A stretch of 64,000 nucleotides of DNA from assembly GCA_038321775.1 (NCBI GenBank), contig JBBQFI010000010.1, positions 62,001-126,000 of the forward strand, read 5' to 3'. This document shows positions 24,906-33,788 of the stretch, piece by piece. The DNA is from JBBQFI01 sp038321775. GTDB taxonomy: Bacteria; Verrucomicrobiota; Verrucomicrobiia; Chthoniobacterales; UBA10450. The notes under the pieces were generated by a model. The model searched no databases. It was given only the letters and a program-made list of their open reading frames with translations, and was not told where the DNA came from. How positions within the stretch are numbered: position 1 is the first letter of the stretch; the number at the start of each line of letters is the position of its first letter. A program made the translations under genes and the position numbers.

Positions 24906-26387
24906 CTACCGGCGACGATATCGGCCGATCCCGACTACGCCGCCACCGATCGCCAGAAGCAGCAAACTAGCTGGTTCGGGCACAATCTGCGGATCGCTCA
25001 GCACGATATCATCGGGATCGAACAGACTTCCTGCTCCATAGTTCACTTGAAACGACGCCGTCCCGTCTTCGGACACAAGACGTCCTCCGTTGGCCACGTT
25101 CGCAAAAACTCCAGAGATAATGTCGCCGGAGTCAAGCAGAGTGAAAGTCTGGCTCCCATTCAAGTGCATTTGGAACCCATTGATCATCTCCAGGACAAGA
25201 GTCCCACCGAGCGTTACAACCCCGCTTATAACCAGATGATCATACTGGGTCTTCTGGGTAAGTCCTCCGATCTCCATCACGATCTTCGAATTGTTTAACA
25301 ACGAGAGACTCCCATTAATCACAAGCTCTCCCGGAGCATCCCTGACAGGCCCAGGATATGCTATAGTTCCGCCCGGCGAAACAATTCCGTTATTGCTGAC
25401 ACTGGCATTTATAGTTCCGGTGCCGCTCAGCTTTCCGAACTGAATGTTGAGAGGCGTCGCGCTGGTTATCGATCCACCTACAAGGTTCGTATTAGAGTTA
25501 TCAGTAAGGTGCGTAAATGTACCATTGATTGTTAAGTTCGCGCCCGACAGCACCTCAACAAAGCCATTGCTCACTTCGGTCGTTGCGTTCACGGTCGTGT
25601 TACCCCTGACGTGAAGACCTCCCTCAGACCAGGTGAACAAATTCGCATTAAGCGTCGCACCGGTGTCGAAATAAAACTCCATGTCAACGAACATAAATTT
25701 GCCGACACTTATGCTTCCGCTACTGCTGCCTAATCCCATCCGCAGCCGGAACGTCGTATTAGCATCGCCCACCACGCTTCCACTGTTATAAAACTGGCTC
25801 CCAGTGAACACACCGTTAGATTTGGGGTCACCGTGAATGACAAAACTACCGGCATTGTCAAATCTTTGGAATTCCCCAAAGACAGGTGACGCTGTCAGCG
25901 TCTGGTTCCAAGTCGCACCAGCGAGATTGTGAACATCTCCGCGGACGCCGGTCGAAGTGTTAAATATGCCTGCGTTATTGAGCGCTAGGACGACTATCGT
26001 GCCGCCCGAAACCGTGGAAGTTGAACCAGCTCCCAAATTAATTGTAATTGGTGACGAAAAGAAAGGGTTGCCCAATGTGCCCCCTGTCATAGTTAAACCG
26101 TCGTTTAGCGTAAGCGTGGAGGATCCGTCGAGAGTTCCTCCATTCATGAATAACCGCTGAATCGTTATGTCCTGATTCAGGGTGACCGTTCCGTCATTAA
26201 TCGTAGCGTCGTAAGTGGTGCTATTATTGTTCGGATAATTTGGGTTACTATCCCATTGCAAAGGGTCGCTCCAATTGCCACTCCCTCCCAACCACTTCGC
26301 CGAAGAATCCGCCGACCACGAAGTGACCGGCAGCACAAAGATCGAACAATAAACAAACAGTCGCGGAATCAGATGGGAGGCGCGCAC
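24906..26387 (-). CDS. PEP-CTERM surface/autotransporter-like protein 1
   Basis: A 493-residue exported protein. An N-terminal leader is followed by a filamentous beta-helix region rich in Gly, Asn, Ser and Thr. Repeated strands such as TYDATINDGTVTLNQDITIQ and LFMNGGTLDGSSTLTLNDG resemble autotransporter-associated repeats. The C terminus is a PEP-CTERM signal: VPEPASLLLLAIGG helix, then GIGRYRRR. Proteins of this class are cut by exosortase (EpsH/XrtA type) and deposited in the extracellular matrix; no exosortase gene is in the window. The start is a GTG. A clear paralogue lies at 27576-29063. Confidence 0.88.
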   Translation of the reverse strand: MRASHLIPRLFVYCSIFVLPVTSWSADSSAKWLGGSGNWSDPLQWDSNPNYPNNNSTTYDATINDGTVTLNQDITIQRLFMNGGTLDGSSTLTLNDGLTMTGGTLGNPFFSSPITINLGAGSTSTVSGGTIVVLALNNAGIFNTSTGVRGDVHNLAGATWNQTLTASPVFGEFQRFDNAGSFVIHGDPKSNGVFTGSQFYNSGSVVGDANTTFRLRMGLGSSSGSISVGKFMFVDMEFYFDTGATLNANLFTWSEGGLHVRGNTTVNATTEVSNGFVEVLSGANLTINGTFTHLTDNSNTNLVGGSITSATPLNIQFGKLSGTGTINASVSNNGIVSPGGTIAYPGPVRDAPGELVINGSLSLLNNSKIVMEIGGLTQKTQYDHLVISGVVTLGGTLVLEMINGFQMHLNGSQTFTLLDSGDIISGVFANVANGGRLVSEDGTASFQVNYGAGSLFDPDDIVLSDPQIVPEPASLLLLAIGGGVVGIGRYRRR

Positions 26388-26450
26388 GCTTCTATCTCAC
26401 AACACGGCGACTAACTCGACAAGTAAAAAAAAGTGCCGCCGGACTTTCCG

Positions 26451-27266
26451 CTAAAGCCGGACCAGGTCGAGAAGAAACTGCGACCAAAGGTAAACCATTC
26501 CACGCCACGAGTACTTTACGTCCCCCGCGGCGGTAGGCTTGAGCACGCCCTTCTTGATGTTATGCGCGATCTGCTCGCGCAGGTCGTTTTCTACTTCCTC
26601 CTGCACGCGTTCTTCGTCCAGAACGTCGATGACGCTGGCGTCGATATTGTTCTGCTGGAGGAATTTTCGATGACTCTGGTAAAGCTGCCAAAATGATTGG
26701 TCTGGCCGCTGACGATTAATGCGAAAAGTGGGCGTTAGTTTTAAGCCATAGGAAAGCGGATAATTCCAAGTCGTCCAGACGATGCCGTTCTTCGCGCGTG
26801 AAGAAATGCGCAGATAATAAAAGGAAAGATCGTGCTGCTCATTCAAACAGATCGTCGCTTGCGACCGATCGTCTTCCTTGTAATAAAGCCGGAAAAATTG
26901 CCGGTAATCTTCCCAATCCCATCCGGCATCGCTGATATGCGCAAAACCTTCGCTCTCGATCTCATGAGAGATTTCGTAGAATGAGGGAAATACGTCCGTG
27001 GTCGGCGGACTCTTCGGGCGTAGTCTTTTCTCCTTCGGCAAACGTAATGCACGGATTCGAGTCAAAATTTCCAACCAGGGAAGGAACAACCAGCCAAGCG
27101 CCCCTAACGAGCCGTAAACGAAACTTCCCGTGGCAAAATAAACGGCGAGAAACGACGCGGTAAGAATCCCGAGCGCGCCGGCTTTTTGGGCAAACGAAGT
27201 CTGATAGCTGCGCAACGCGATGCTGAGCACCGCCACGCCGAGGGTCATGAGAAGACCAAAAAGCAT
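26451..27266 (-). CDS. Membrane-anchored protein of unknown function
   Basis: A 271-residue protein with two N-terminal hydrophobic segments (about 1-20 and 30-65), then a 200-residue soluble domain rich in aromatic and charged residues (WDWEDYRQFFRLYYKEDDRS, ISSRAKNGIVWTTWNYPLSYG). It has an acidic helix DVLDEERVQEEVENDL near the end. No known domain is recognised. Its start overlaps the TAA of the glutaredoxin-like gene by one base, indicating coupling and perhaps a redox-related or membrane-associated role. The pair is flanked on both sides by PEP-CTERM paralogues on the same strand. Confidence 0.65.
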   Translation of the reverse strand: MLFGLLMTLGVAVLSIALRSYQTSFAQKAGALGILTASFLAVYFATGSFVYGSLGALGWLFLPWLEILTRIRALRLPKEKRLRPKSPPTTDVFPSFYEISHEIESEGFAHISDAGWDWEDYRQFFRLYYKEDDRSQATICLNEQHDLSFYYLRISSRAKNGIVWTTWNYPLSYGLKLTPTFRINRQRPDQSFWQLYQSHRKFLQQNNIDASVIDVLDEERVQEEVENDLREQIAHNIKKGVLKPTAAGDVKYSWRGMVYLWSQFLLDLVRL

Positions 27267-27532
27267 TACGGCTCGATCTGGTGCTGACGCAGAAACTTTT
27301 CCAACTGATCCGTATCGAAATTTGCTAACACTTCTTCCCCGGCGACAAGCGTGGGCACATAGGTTTGCTCCGACAACTCTTTCATTTCCGCGTACGCCTC
27401 ACGATCCTGGCCGACATCGATCACAGAAAACTTATAGCCGCGCTCGGTCAGATAATCTTTCGCATCAATACACCACGAGCACCATTCACGGCTATAAAGT
27501 CTGAGGTCACTCGGCACGCGGGAACTAAACAA
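27266..27532 (-). CDS. Glutaredoxin-family protein
   Basis: The product has about 88 residues and the glutaredoxin fold: LRLYSREWCSWCIDAKDYL with a CSWC active site, cis-Pro in TYVPTLVAGEEVL, and the C-terminal helix. CSWC differs from the usual CPYC, resembling NrdH/glutaredoxin-like proteins. The frame opens with a TTG; a GTG at 27517 would also give a complete domain. Cotranscribed with the membrane-anchored protein through a one-base overlap. Confidence 0.8.
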   Translation of the reverse strand: MFSSRVPSDLRLYSREWCSWCIDAKDYLTERGYKFSVIDVGQDREAYAEMKELSEQTYVPTLVAGEEVLANFDTDQLEKFLRQHQIEP

Positions 27533-27575
27533 GCGCTTCCCGTGCCGTCAACCGTGCGGAACGCGCGACGCCCGT

Positions 27576-29063
27576 TTAGGTCGAGCGACGGCGAAGCCGG
27601 CACGCAAGCAAAAGCGCGCCACCGGCAAGAAAGGAGAGTGAGGTGATTGGCTCCGGAACCGCGTTGCTAATAGGATCGCTCAGGACCAATTCATCCGGGT
27701 CGTAAACACTATCTGGGCCGTAATTGACTTGGAAAGAAGCAAGGCCGTCGGTTGTTTCCACACGCTCTCCATTTGCGACATTCAAAAAGCTGCCGCTAAG
27801 CAAGCCATTTGAAGTAAGCAAAGTAAATATCTGGCCGGGATTTAATTGCATTTCGAATCCGTTGATTATTTGCAAAAATAGATAACCCCTCAGGAACACA
27901 GTACCGGAGATAGAAATAGAATCATTCGGTTCTCCCGAAGTACTCTGTCTGCTTTCGGTGAGTCCACCTATGTCCATTATCAAATATGCGCCGGAAGATA
28001 AATTAACATTCCCATTGATCGTCAACCTTCCGATCGTTCCGAAACCACCCGCTAAAAGATTTCCGTCGCCGATGCTAACGTTCCCGTTAACTATTCCAGA
28101 ACCACCCAGATTCGAGTTAAAACCAACGTTTATGAGTTGAGCGCTCGTTAGGGTCCCGCCGGCAAGGAAGATGCCACCGCGTAAATCCGAGCTGTAGTCA
28201 CCAGTGAGAGTCAGCGCCGCTCCCGCCTGCACTGTTACGAAACCTCTATTGAAGAAACTGGTGCTAATGCTTGTATTGCCCCCAATCATCATGTTGCTGT
28301 CGTTCTCGGTCGCCCCAGCGCCGCTAATCGTGGCTCCACTCAGTGTGTAAGTGTTGTCCGTCTGTGTGGCGAAGTTGGGGAGAAAAACCAATTTACTATT
28401 GGCTCCTACAGCAAAGCTACCGCTGCTAGTGCCGCCGCCCATGAAAGCGAGGGCGGTATAGTCCGTGCCTAAGGCCTGTATCGCGACGCTGCCGCTGTTG
28501 TTGAAGACAGCATTAATCGTAACATTGGACACATTCCAAGTCGCCCCGGTAAGATTATTGATAATTCCGTTACCACCAACATCCGTTGTCTGGCTAACGG
28601 TGCCTGAATTATTGATGGTGGCTCCGTCCAGAGTTAGAGCTGAGCCGGAGATAGTTGAGGTGGATCCGGCCTCCAGGTTGATTGCGCCAGAACCGGAAAC
28701 TCCGCCTCCTGTCCAAACCAGCCCCTCATTAAGATTCAGGTCGAATGCAGCTGAGAGACTTCCACCGTTTAAAAAGAGCGACTGGATCGTAATGCTCTGG
28801 TCAACCGTCACACTTCCGCTGTTGATTGTGGCATCGTAAGTAATGCCCATCCCATTGTTCGGATAGTTCGGATCAGTGTTCCACTGCGTGGCGTCGCTCC
28901 AATTCCCACTGCCACCGAGCCAGGTAGAAGAAGCGTCCGCCGCTGAACAATAATTTACGCAGAGCAACAACAAACTAACAACCAATAGGCTGCGCCTGCA
29001 AAGAGAGGAGAATCGATCTTCGATAGCGTCGTAGATTAAATGCCAATCGCCAGACTTCCACAA
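27576..29063 (-). CDS. PEP-CTERM surface/autotransporter-like protein 2
   Basis: A 495-residue paralogue of the protein at 24906. Both mature N termini share the pattern WLGGSGNWSD..QW..DPNYPNN, then TYDATIN and ITIQ.LF.NGG. The middle is beta-helix-like and Gly/Asn/Ser-rich. The C terminus is VPEPITSLSFLAGGALLLAC followed by RLRRRST, a PEP-CTERM sorting tail. The annotated start is a TTG; the leader helix (SLLVVSLLLLCVNYCSA) is unambiguous, so the exact start matters little. Exosortase-dependent export and matrix association are inferred from the tail. Confidence 0.86.
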   Translation of the reverse strand: MWKSGDWHLIYDAIEDRFSSLCRRSLLVVSLLLLCVNYCSAADASSTWLGGSGNWSDATQWNTDPNYPNNGMGITYDATINSGSVTVDQSITIQSLFLNGGSLSAAFDLNLNEGLVWTGGGVSGSGAINLEAGSTSTISGSALTLDGATINNSGTVSQTTDVGGNGIINNLTGATWNVSNVTINAVFNNSGSVAIQALGTDYTALAFMGGGTSSGSFAVGANSKLVFLPNFATQTDNTYTLSGATISGAGATENDSNMMIGGNTSISTSFFNRGFVTVQAGAALTLTGDYSSDLRGGIFLAGGTLTSAQLINVGFNSNLGGSGIVNGNVSIGDGNLLAGGFGTIGRLTINGNVNLSSGAYLIMDIGGLTESRQSTSGEPNDSISISGTVFLRGYLFLQIINGFEMQLNPGQIFTLLTSNGLLSGSFLNVANGERVETTDGLASFQVNYGPDSVYDPDELVLSDPISNAVPEPITSLSFLAGGALLLACRLRRRST

Positions 29064-29111
29064 GGAAATTATGACCGGAGCGAAAAATGTTCGGAAGTAA
29101 TCGAAAGTGCG

Positions 29112-30650
29112 TCAATACGCCTTCGCCCAAATGACTCGACGTGCGCTTGGTCCTCCGGTGATCACACAAGGACCGGACTCCGCTGGATGCGACGGATCGT
29201 CAAATGGAATGCAGCGAATCGTGACTTTAAGATCGCTTTTTATTTGTTCTTCCACTGCGCGGGAACCATTCCAATGCGCGAGCGCGAAGCCGCCGTGGAT
29301 TTCGGGTTTGTCGGATTTCCTGGGCGTGAAGAAATCGTAGAACTCTTCTTTTGAATCGATCATTCGCGTATGGGCGTCGCGGAACTCTTTAGCGCGATCG
29401 AAAAGATTTTGCTGGATGGAATCGAGTAATTCGCTCACTCGCCTAACGAGTTCTGGAACAGTAAGATTTTCTTTTGATTTTACCGGCTGATCGCGACGGC
29501 TCACGGAGACGTTGCCCGATTCCAAATCCCGCGGGCCTAGTTCGACGCGCAAGGGCACACCTTTCTTGATCCATTCCCAATTCTTCACGCCTCCGCCGAG
29601 ATCGCGCCGATCCAGTTCTACTTCGATGGGCGCACCATGATAGATGATTTCTCGGAGCTGCGATGCGAGTTTATCGGCTGCTTCTAATACCGCGGAGCGA
29701 GTTTCTTCTTTCGGCGTGATAGGAATAATGACGACATGTGTCGGCGCGATGCGCGGCGGTAAAACCAGCCCGTCATCGTCGCTGTGCATCATGATCACCG
29801 TCCCGACCAGCCGCGTGCTCGCGCCCCAGCTCGTGGTCCAACCGAATTCCTGTTTGCCATCGCGCGTTTGAAATTGAATTCCGCTCGCGCGCGAAAAGTT
29901 TTGTCCAAGAAAATGCGATGTGCCAGCCTGGATCGCTTTGCGGTCCTGCACCATCGCTTCGATCGACAACGTTTCCACCGCGCCCGGAAAACGTTCGCTC
30001 TCCGACTTCTCGCCGCTGTAGACTGGGATCGCGAGATGATCGCGGACGAATGTTTCATAAACATCGAGCATCCGTTTCGTTTCCTCGCGCGCTTCCGCTT
30101 CCGTTTCGTGCACGGTGTGGCCTTCCTGCCAGAGGAACTCGGTCGTGCGCAGAAATATGCGCGGCCGCATTTCCCAACGAACCACGTTAGCCCATTGATT
30201 AATGAGAATGGGCAGATCGCGATAGGATTGCACCCACTTCGCGTAACTCGCGCCGATGATTGTTTCCGAAGTTGGCCTAACGACTAATGGCTCGGTCAAC
30301 GGACTGGCCGGTCTCATCTTCCCGTCCGGCCCAACTTCGAGCCGGCTATGAGTGACGACCGCGCACTCTTTCGCGAAACCTTCGACGTGTTCCGCTTCCT
30401 TCGCGAAATAACTTAGCGGAATGAAGAGCGGAAAGTACGCATTCTTGTGTCCGGTTGCTTTGAACATGGCGTCGAGCTGACGCTGCATATTTTCCCAAAT
30501 CCCAAAGCCCCATGGACGTATGACCATGCAGCCGCGCACATCAGATGGTTCGGCCAGTTCGGCCGCGCGAATGACCTGCTGATACCACTCAGGAAAATCT
30601 TCGTCGCGCCGCGGAGTGATGGCGCTTTTGCTAGAGGCGGAGTTCGACAT
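29112..30650 (-). CDS. proS: Prolyl-tRNA synthetase, archaeal/eukaryotic-type
   Basis: The 512-residue class II synthetase charges tRNA-Pro. Motif 2 (RWEMRPRIFLRTTEFLWQEG) and motif 3 (GTVIMMHSDDDGLVLPPRIA) are complete. The anticodon-binding domain follows, and then a C-terminal extension ending in WAKAY that replaces the bacterial editing insertion. This is the ProS-type 3 architecture, present in archaea, eukaryotes and several bacterial phyla. ATG at 30650 is chosen over one four codons upstream. The gene ends 48 bases from the PEP-CTERM 2 start. Confidence 0.95.
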   Translation of the reverse strand: MSNSASSKSAITPRRDEDFPEWYQQVIRAAELAEPSDVRGCMVIRPWGFGIWENMQRQLDAMFKATGHKNAYFPLFIPLSYFAKEAEHVEGFAKECAVVTHSRLEVGPDGKMRPASPLTEPLVVRPTSETIIGASYAKWVQSYRDLPILINQWANVVRWEMRPRIFLRTTEFLWQEGHTVHETEAEAREETKRMLDVYETFVRDHLAIPVYSGEKSESERFPGAVETLSIEAMVQDRKAIQAGTSHFLGQNFSRASGIQFQTRDGKQEFGWTTSWGASTRLVGTVIMMHSDDDGLVLPPRIAPTHVVIIPITPKEETRSAVLEAADKLASQLREIIYHGAPIEVELDRRDLGGGVKNWEWIKKGVPLRVELGPRDLESGNVSVSRRDQPVKSKENLTVPELVRRVSELLDSIQQNLFDRAKEFRDAHTRMIDSKEEFYDFFTPRKSDKPEIHGGFALAHWNGSRAVEEQIKSDLKVTIRCIPFDDPSHPAESGPCVITGGPSARRVIWAKAY

Positions 30651-30740
30651 GACGACACGCAATTAAACTGGCGCAGTCGAAATGACCAGCGAGCAATTTG
30701 CGATTTCGTTGAGCGGAATGCTGGCGCGCCGAACCAGAAA

Positions 30741-31391
30741 TTACGGATTGCCCGCGACGAGAGTTTCGGAACGTTCACCGCGTTCCGCGAAACTTCCCGC
30801 GAACTCGATGCTGCAGACGCTGCGATAACGAGCATGCCCGCCGTATGCGGCGCCAGCGACGTTAAATGCCGGATTGAAAATATTCTTTCGATGTTTTCGC
30901 CCGCGCAGGCCTTCGTCGATAATGAGCGCGAGCACGATGTCGCGCGCACTCGACTTACCGTAGGAAATATTTTCGCCCCAAATCGCGCCCCATCTTCCGT
31001 AACGATTCATGCGATCGCCCGGATTGCTGAAATCGCTTCCGCCATGACCCATTCGGCCGTTCGCCTGATCAGCACAGTGCTCTGAAGCGGCGCGAGACAT
31101 CCCGGGAGACAGCGTCAACGGCTCCAGTGGCTGAGTACTTCGTAAAAATCGAACCGCTTCGTCGAGCGCGTGCGTTCCCTCTTTTGCCCGCAACATCGTT
31201 TGGCCTGGGAGCATCAGAATATTACCGTGAAAATGAGCGCGCAGACTTTCGATATACGTCGCGTAAAGCGTCGGATTAGTTCTGGCCTGGTTCATTTCCG
31301 CGATTACCGCGCGAGCAGAAACTCCGTCGTTGCCGGCGTTCGCGAATTGAAAGGCGAAGCAGAATGAAAATCCAAACGCCAGGCATCTCAT
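30741..31391 (-). CDS. Secreted CAP/SCP-domain protein
   Basis: A 216-residue exported protein with a signal peptide (MRCLAFGFSFCFAFQFANA). The CAP fold is marked by EMNQARTNPTLYA, the His of MSRAASEHCADQANGRMGH, GENISYG, and a His in RKHRKNIFNPAFNVAGAAYG. The putative metal-site His/Glu residues are kept. Bacterial CAP proteins are extracellular, with roles from lipid binding to proteolysis; no specific role can be given. ATG at 31391 was chosen because it begins the leader. Upstream codons run antiparallel into the rplM start region. Confidence 0.85.
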   Translation of the reverse strand: MRCLAFGFSFCFAFQFANAGNDGVSARAVIAEMNQARTNPTLYATYIESLRAHFHGNILMLPGQTMLRAKEGTHALDEAVRFLRSTQPLEPLTLSPGMSRAASEHCADQANGRMGHGGSDFSNPGDRMNRYGRWGAIWGENISYGKSSARDIVLALIIDEGLRGRKHRKNIFNPAFNVAGAAYGGHARYRSVCSIEFAGSFAERGERSETLVAGNP

Positions 31392-31522
31392 TATGGTAAT
31401 TATGAGCAAATCGGGTGCCAGCGGCGCGCCGGCCGATGACGGAATCGCGACGCAAAAACATAATTCGCAGAGGTTGACACTCCGGCGCGGCGCTCGTAGT
31501 TTCCGTGCCCTTCCTCCGCTGG

Positions 31523-31954
31523 ATGAAAACATTTTCTGCTAAAGCCAACGAAGTCCCACGCAAGTGGTGGATCATCGATGCCAAAGATCAGATTCTTGGC
31601 CGCGTCGCGGTCAAGGCGGCCAATCTTTTGCGTGGAAAAGAAAAGGCCATCTTCACGCCGCACGTCGATACGGGTGATTTCGTCGTCGTGATCAATGCCG
31701 AAAGAGTGCGACTGACCGGTAAGAAGGAAGAGCAAAAGACCTATATGAGTTTTTCCGGATTCGTGGGCGGCCACAAAACAGAAACAGCTCGGTCGCGTCG
31801 GGTGCGGCATCCGGAATTGCTCGTGGAGCGAGCGGTGCGCGGAATGATTCCGCACAACCGTCTCGGTCGCGCGGTTTATCGTAAATTGAAAGTATACCGC
31901 GGCGATCTGCATCCCCACGCTGCGCAACAACCGGCTCCGGTCTCATTGCCGTAG
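31523..31954 (+). CDS. rplM: 50S ribosomal protein L13
   Basis: The 143-residue L13 begins MKTFSAKANEVPRKWWIIDA, then GRVAVKAANLLRGKEKAIFT and the conserved AVRGMIPHNRLGR. rpsI follows after 17 bases, the standard operon. A copy of CCTAACGAG fills the gap directly after the stop codon. Confidence 0.97.
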   Translation: MKTFSAKANEVPRKWWIIDAKDQILGRVAVKAANLLRGKEKAIFTPHVDTGDFVVVINAERVRLTGKKEEQKTYMSFSGFVGGHKTETARSRRVRHPELLVERAVRGMIPHNRLGRAVYRKLKVYRGDLHPHAAQQPAPVSLP

Positions 31955-31971
31955 CCTAACGAGTTATCCGC

Positions 31972-32367
31972 ATGGCGCAGACTGAAGAATTTATCGCAAC
32001 CGGCCGTCGTAAGACCTCCGTCGCCCGCATCCGCATGACTTCCGGCAGCGGTAAAATCGACATCAATGGCCGCAGCTTTGAAGATTATTTCCCCACGACG
32101 CCGCTGCAAAATACTGTGCTGCAACCTTTGCAGGCGGTGAAAATGGCGAATGCCTACGATCTTTCCATCAACGCAACTGGCGGAGGCCCAACCGGACAGG
32201 CAGGCGCCGTCCGCCTCGCCATCGCGCGCGCGCTTTTGCAAGTGGACGCGAATCTACGCGGAACGCTCAAAGCCGAAGGGCTGTTGATGCGCGATCCGCG
32301 CATGAAAGAGCGCAAAAAATCCGGCCAACCCGGCGCGCGTAAGCGCTTCCAATTCTCGAAGCGATAA
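31972..32367 (+). CDS. rpsI: 30S ribosomal protein S9
   Basis: The 131-residue S9 begins MAQTEEFIATGRRKTSVARI and has INGRSFEDYFP and GGGPTGQAGAVRLAIARALL. The C-terminal tail ends RKRFQFSKR, whose last Lys-Arg reaches the P-site tRNA anticodon. Second gene of the rplM operon, followed by a hairpin between convergent genes. Confidence 0.97.
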   Translation: MAQTEEFIATGRRKTSVARIRMTSGSGKIDINGRSFEDYFPTTPLQNTVLQPLQAVKMANAYDLSINATGGGPTGQAGAVRLAIARALLQVDANLRGTLKAEGLLMRDPRMKERKKSGQPGARKRFQFSKR

Positions 32368-32374
32368 TTCTTCG

Positions 32375-32393
32375 CTGCGCAAGTTTTGCGCAG
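32375..32393. terminator. Terminator-like hairpin between rpsI and TPR gene
   Basis: Perfect 8-bp stem CTGCGCAA / TTGCGCAG with a 3-base loop, 7 bases after the rpsI stop and 43 bases before the stop of the convergent TPR gene. No T-run follows on either strand, so activity is uncertain. Confidence 0.45.
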
Positions 32394-32436
32394 TGCAGCG
32401 TTAGAGTTTTGCGTTCGCTCAACGCACCGAATCCGA

Positions 32437-33141
32437 CTACGGCTTTTTCGGTGTCGGATTAGCAGGCAAAATAACCGTCGGCGCCGCCGACGCTTGCGGG
32501 CTCACGCTGGCTGCGGCTGTTGGCGCTGGAGCTTCGGCCGGCTTCAGCAAACGCAACTGTCGCGAGGCTTCTCCCGAAAGTGCGCTGTCCCGGTATTGCG
32601 TGAGCAAATTTTCGCAAACGCGCCGCGCGTCCCCGATTTTGCCTTTCCCCTTCAGCAGACGCACCTGCGACAACAACGCGAGCGGCGCAACGAAACTCTT
32701 CGGATTGTTTGCCACCAATCGCTGTAGTACCGAAAGCGCTTCATCGGTTTTGCCCAGCGATTCGAGATTCGCCGCCATGGCCAAATGCGCGCCTGCCGCC
32801 ATCTCGTGTTGCGGAAATTTGTCGAGAAACGTTTGCAGCGTCTGGTTCGCTTCCGTGAAATTCTTCTTTTTTCCCTGGGCTCCCGCGAGGAAGAGATAGG
32901 CTGATGCGCCCGCTGGAGTTCCGGGATATTGCTCGATCACGCGTTGATACTCGGGAACATCCTTGGCCGCGGCCAATAAGTCTGCCGCCGCCGCGTCACG
33001 ATGGTCATTGTAAACGCGATAGCCGAGAAAACCGAGGCCTCCGAGAAGAAGCACTAATAGCATGACGAGCAATTCGGTCTTGTAGCCAAACCAAAAAGGA
33101 TCGACTGCCGCATCGCGGGAAGGTGGTGAAACGGTCGGCAT
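32437..33141 (-). CDS. Membrane-anchored TPR protein
   Basis: A 234-residue protein with one N-terminal helix (ELLVMLLVLLLGGLGFLGYRV) after a 22-residue cytoplasmic head. TPR-like helical repeats span about 50-195 (EYQRVIEQYPGTPAGASAYL, ANQTLQTFLDKFPQHEMAAG, DEALSVLQRLVANNPKSF). The tail is Ala/Pro-rich and probably disordered. The arrangement resembles YfgM/ancillary Sec and outer-membrane assembly TPR proteins, so an envelope chaperone role is possible but not shown. Confidence 0.75.
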   Translation of the reverse strand: MPTVSPPSRDAAVDPFWFGYKTELLVMLLVLLLGGLGFLGYRVYNDHRDAAAADLLAAAKDVPEYQRVIEQYPGTPAGASAYLFLAGAQGKKKNFTEANQTLQTFLDKFPQHEMAAGAHLAMAANLESLGKTDEALSVLQRLVANNPKSFVAPLALLSQVRLLKGKGKIGDARRVCENLLTQYRDSALSGEASRQLRLLKPAEAPAPTAAASVSPQASAAPTVILPANPTPKKP

Positions 33142-33303
33142 ATTAAAGTGCGGCGCTGGAGATTACCCGCGCGAGCTTGCTCTTATGCCATGCGAAAGTT
33201 TACCGCGCAAGCGCGCACCTGTTATTCACTCAAAAGCGAAACTCAGCAAAATGTCAGTCGATGGAATAAGTCCGACAGAGCGAGCAATGACGATTTCCTT
33301 TTA

Positions 33304-33552
33304 ATGGCTCAAGAGAACGAAAAACCAACAGATGCATCGCCTGCCGCGCCTACGCCGCCGATGCAAAATCCAGAAAAACCGCCGGAAGAATGGGCAACCG
33401 GCAAGGAACCAATGACCGGACCGCAGCGTTCCTATTTGCAGACCCTTTGCCGCGAAGCCGGCGAAGATTTCAATGAGAACCTGACCAAAGCCGAAGCCTC
33501 GAAAAAAATCGATGAGCTCCAGGTAAAAACTGGTCGCGGCAAGAAAAGTTAG
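33304..33552 (+). CDS. DUF3072 protein
   Basis: An 82-residue hydrophilic protein. After a Pro-rich head, the sequence EPMTGPQRSYLQTLCREAGE followed by LTKAEASKKIDELQ matches the DUF3072 family of short helical proteins. Family function is unknown. The ATG at 33304 is used because the 52 open codons upstream are basic and unlike the domain. Monocistronic as far as can be seen. Confidence 0.75.
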   Translation: MAQENEKPTDASPAAPTPPMQNPEKPPEEWATGKEPMTGPQRSYLQTLCREAGEDFNENLTKAEASKKIDELQVKTGRGKKS

Positions 33553-33698
33553 CGTTTTCTTTTTTGCACAACGCGCCGAGATCGGATTTTGTCCGACGGC
33601 AAGCGCCTCCGCTTTCAAATAATCGCGCACCAACGTGATCGCCTGGTGCGCGCGTCGAACGCAGCGGCGACATCAGTTTCATTTGTTAGGCAAGTGAG

Positions 33699-33760
33699 TT
33701 GTAGGGCGTCTGTGTCAGACGCCGACCCTGACCACTGCGTTTCGCAGAAACGCCCTACAA
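33699..33760. repeat. Dispersed intergenic imperfect palindrome, family B
   Basis: Begins TTGTAGGGCGTCTGTG and ends CGCCCTACAA, with an inner GTCTG..CAGAC hairpin (TCTGTGTCAGA). A second copy with the same termini lies at 40767-40824. Terminal inverted repeats TTGTAGGGCG / CGCCCTACAA suggest a small non-autonomous mobile element or REP-like unit. It ends 29 bases before the start of the aminotransferase. Confidence 0.7.
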
Positions 33761-33788
33761 ATTGCAATATTCGCGATTACTCTTTGGC

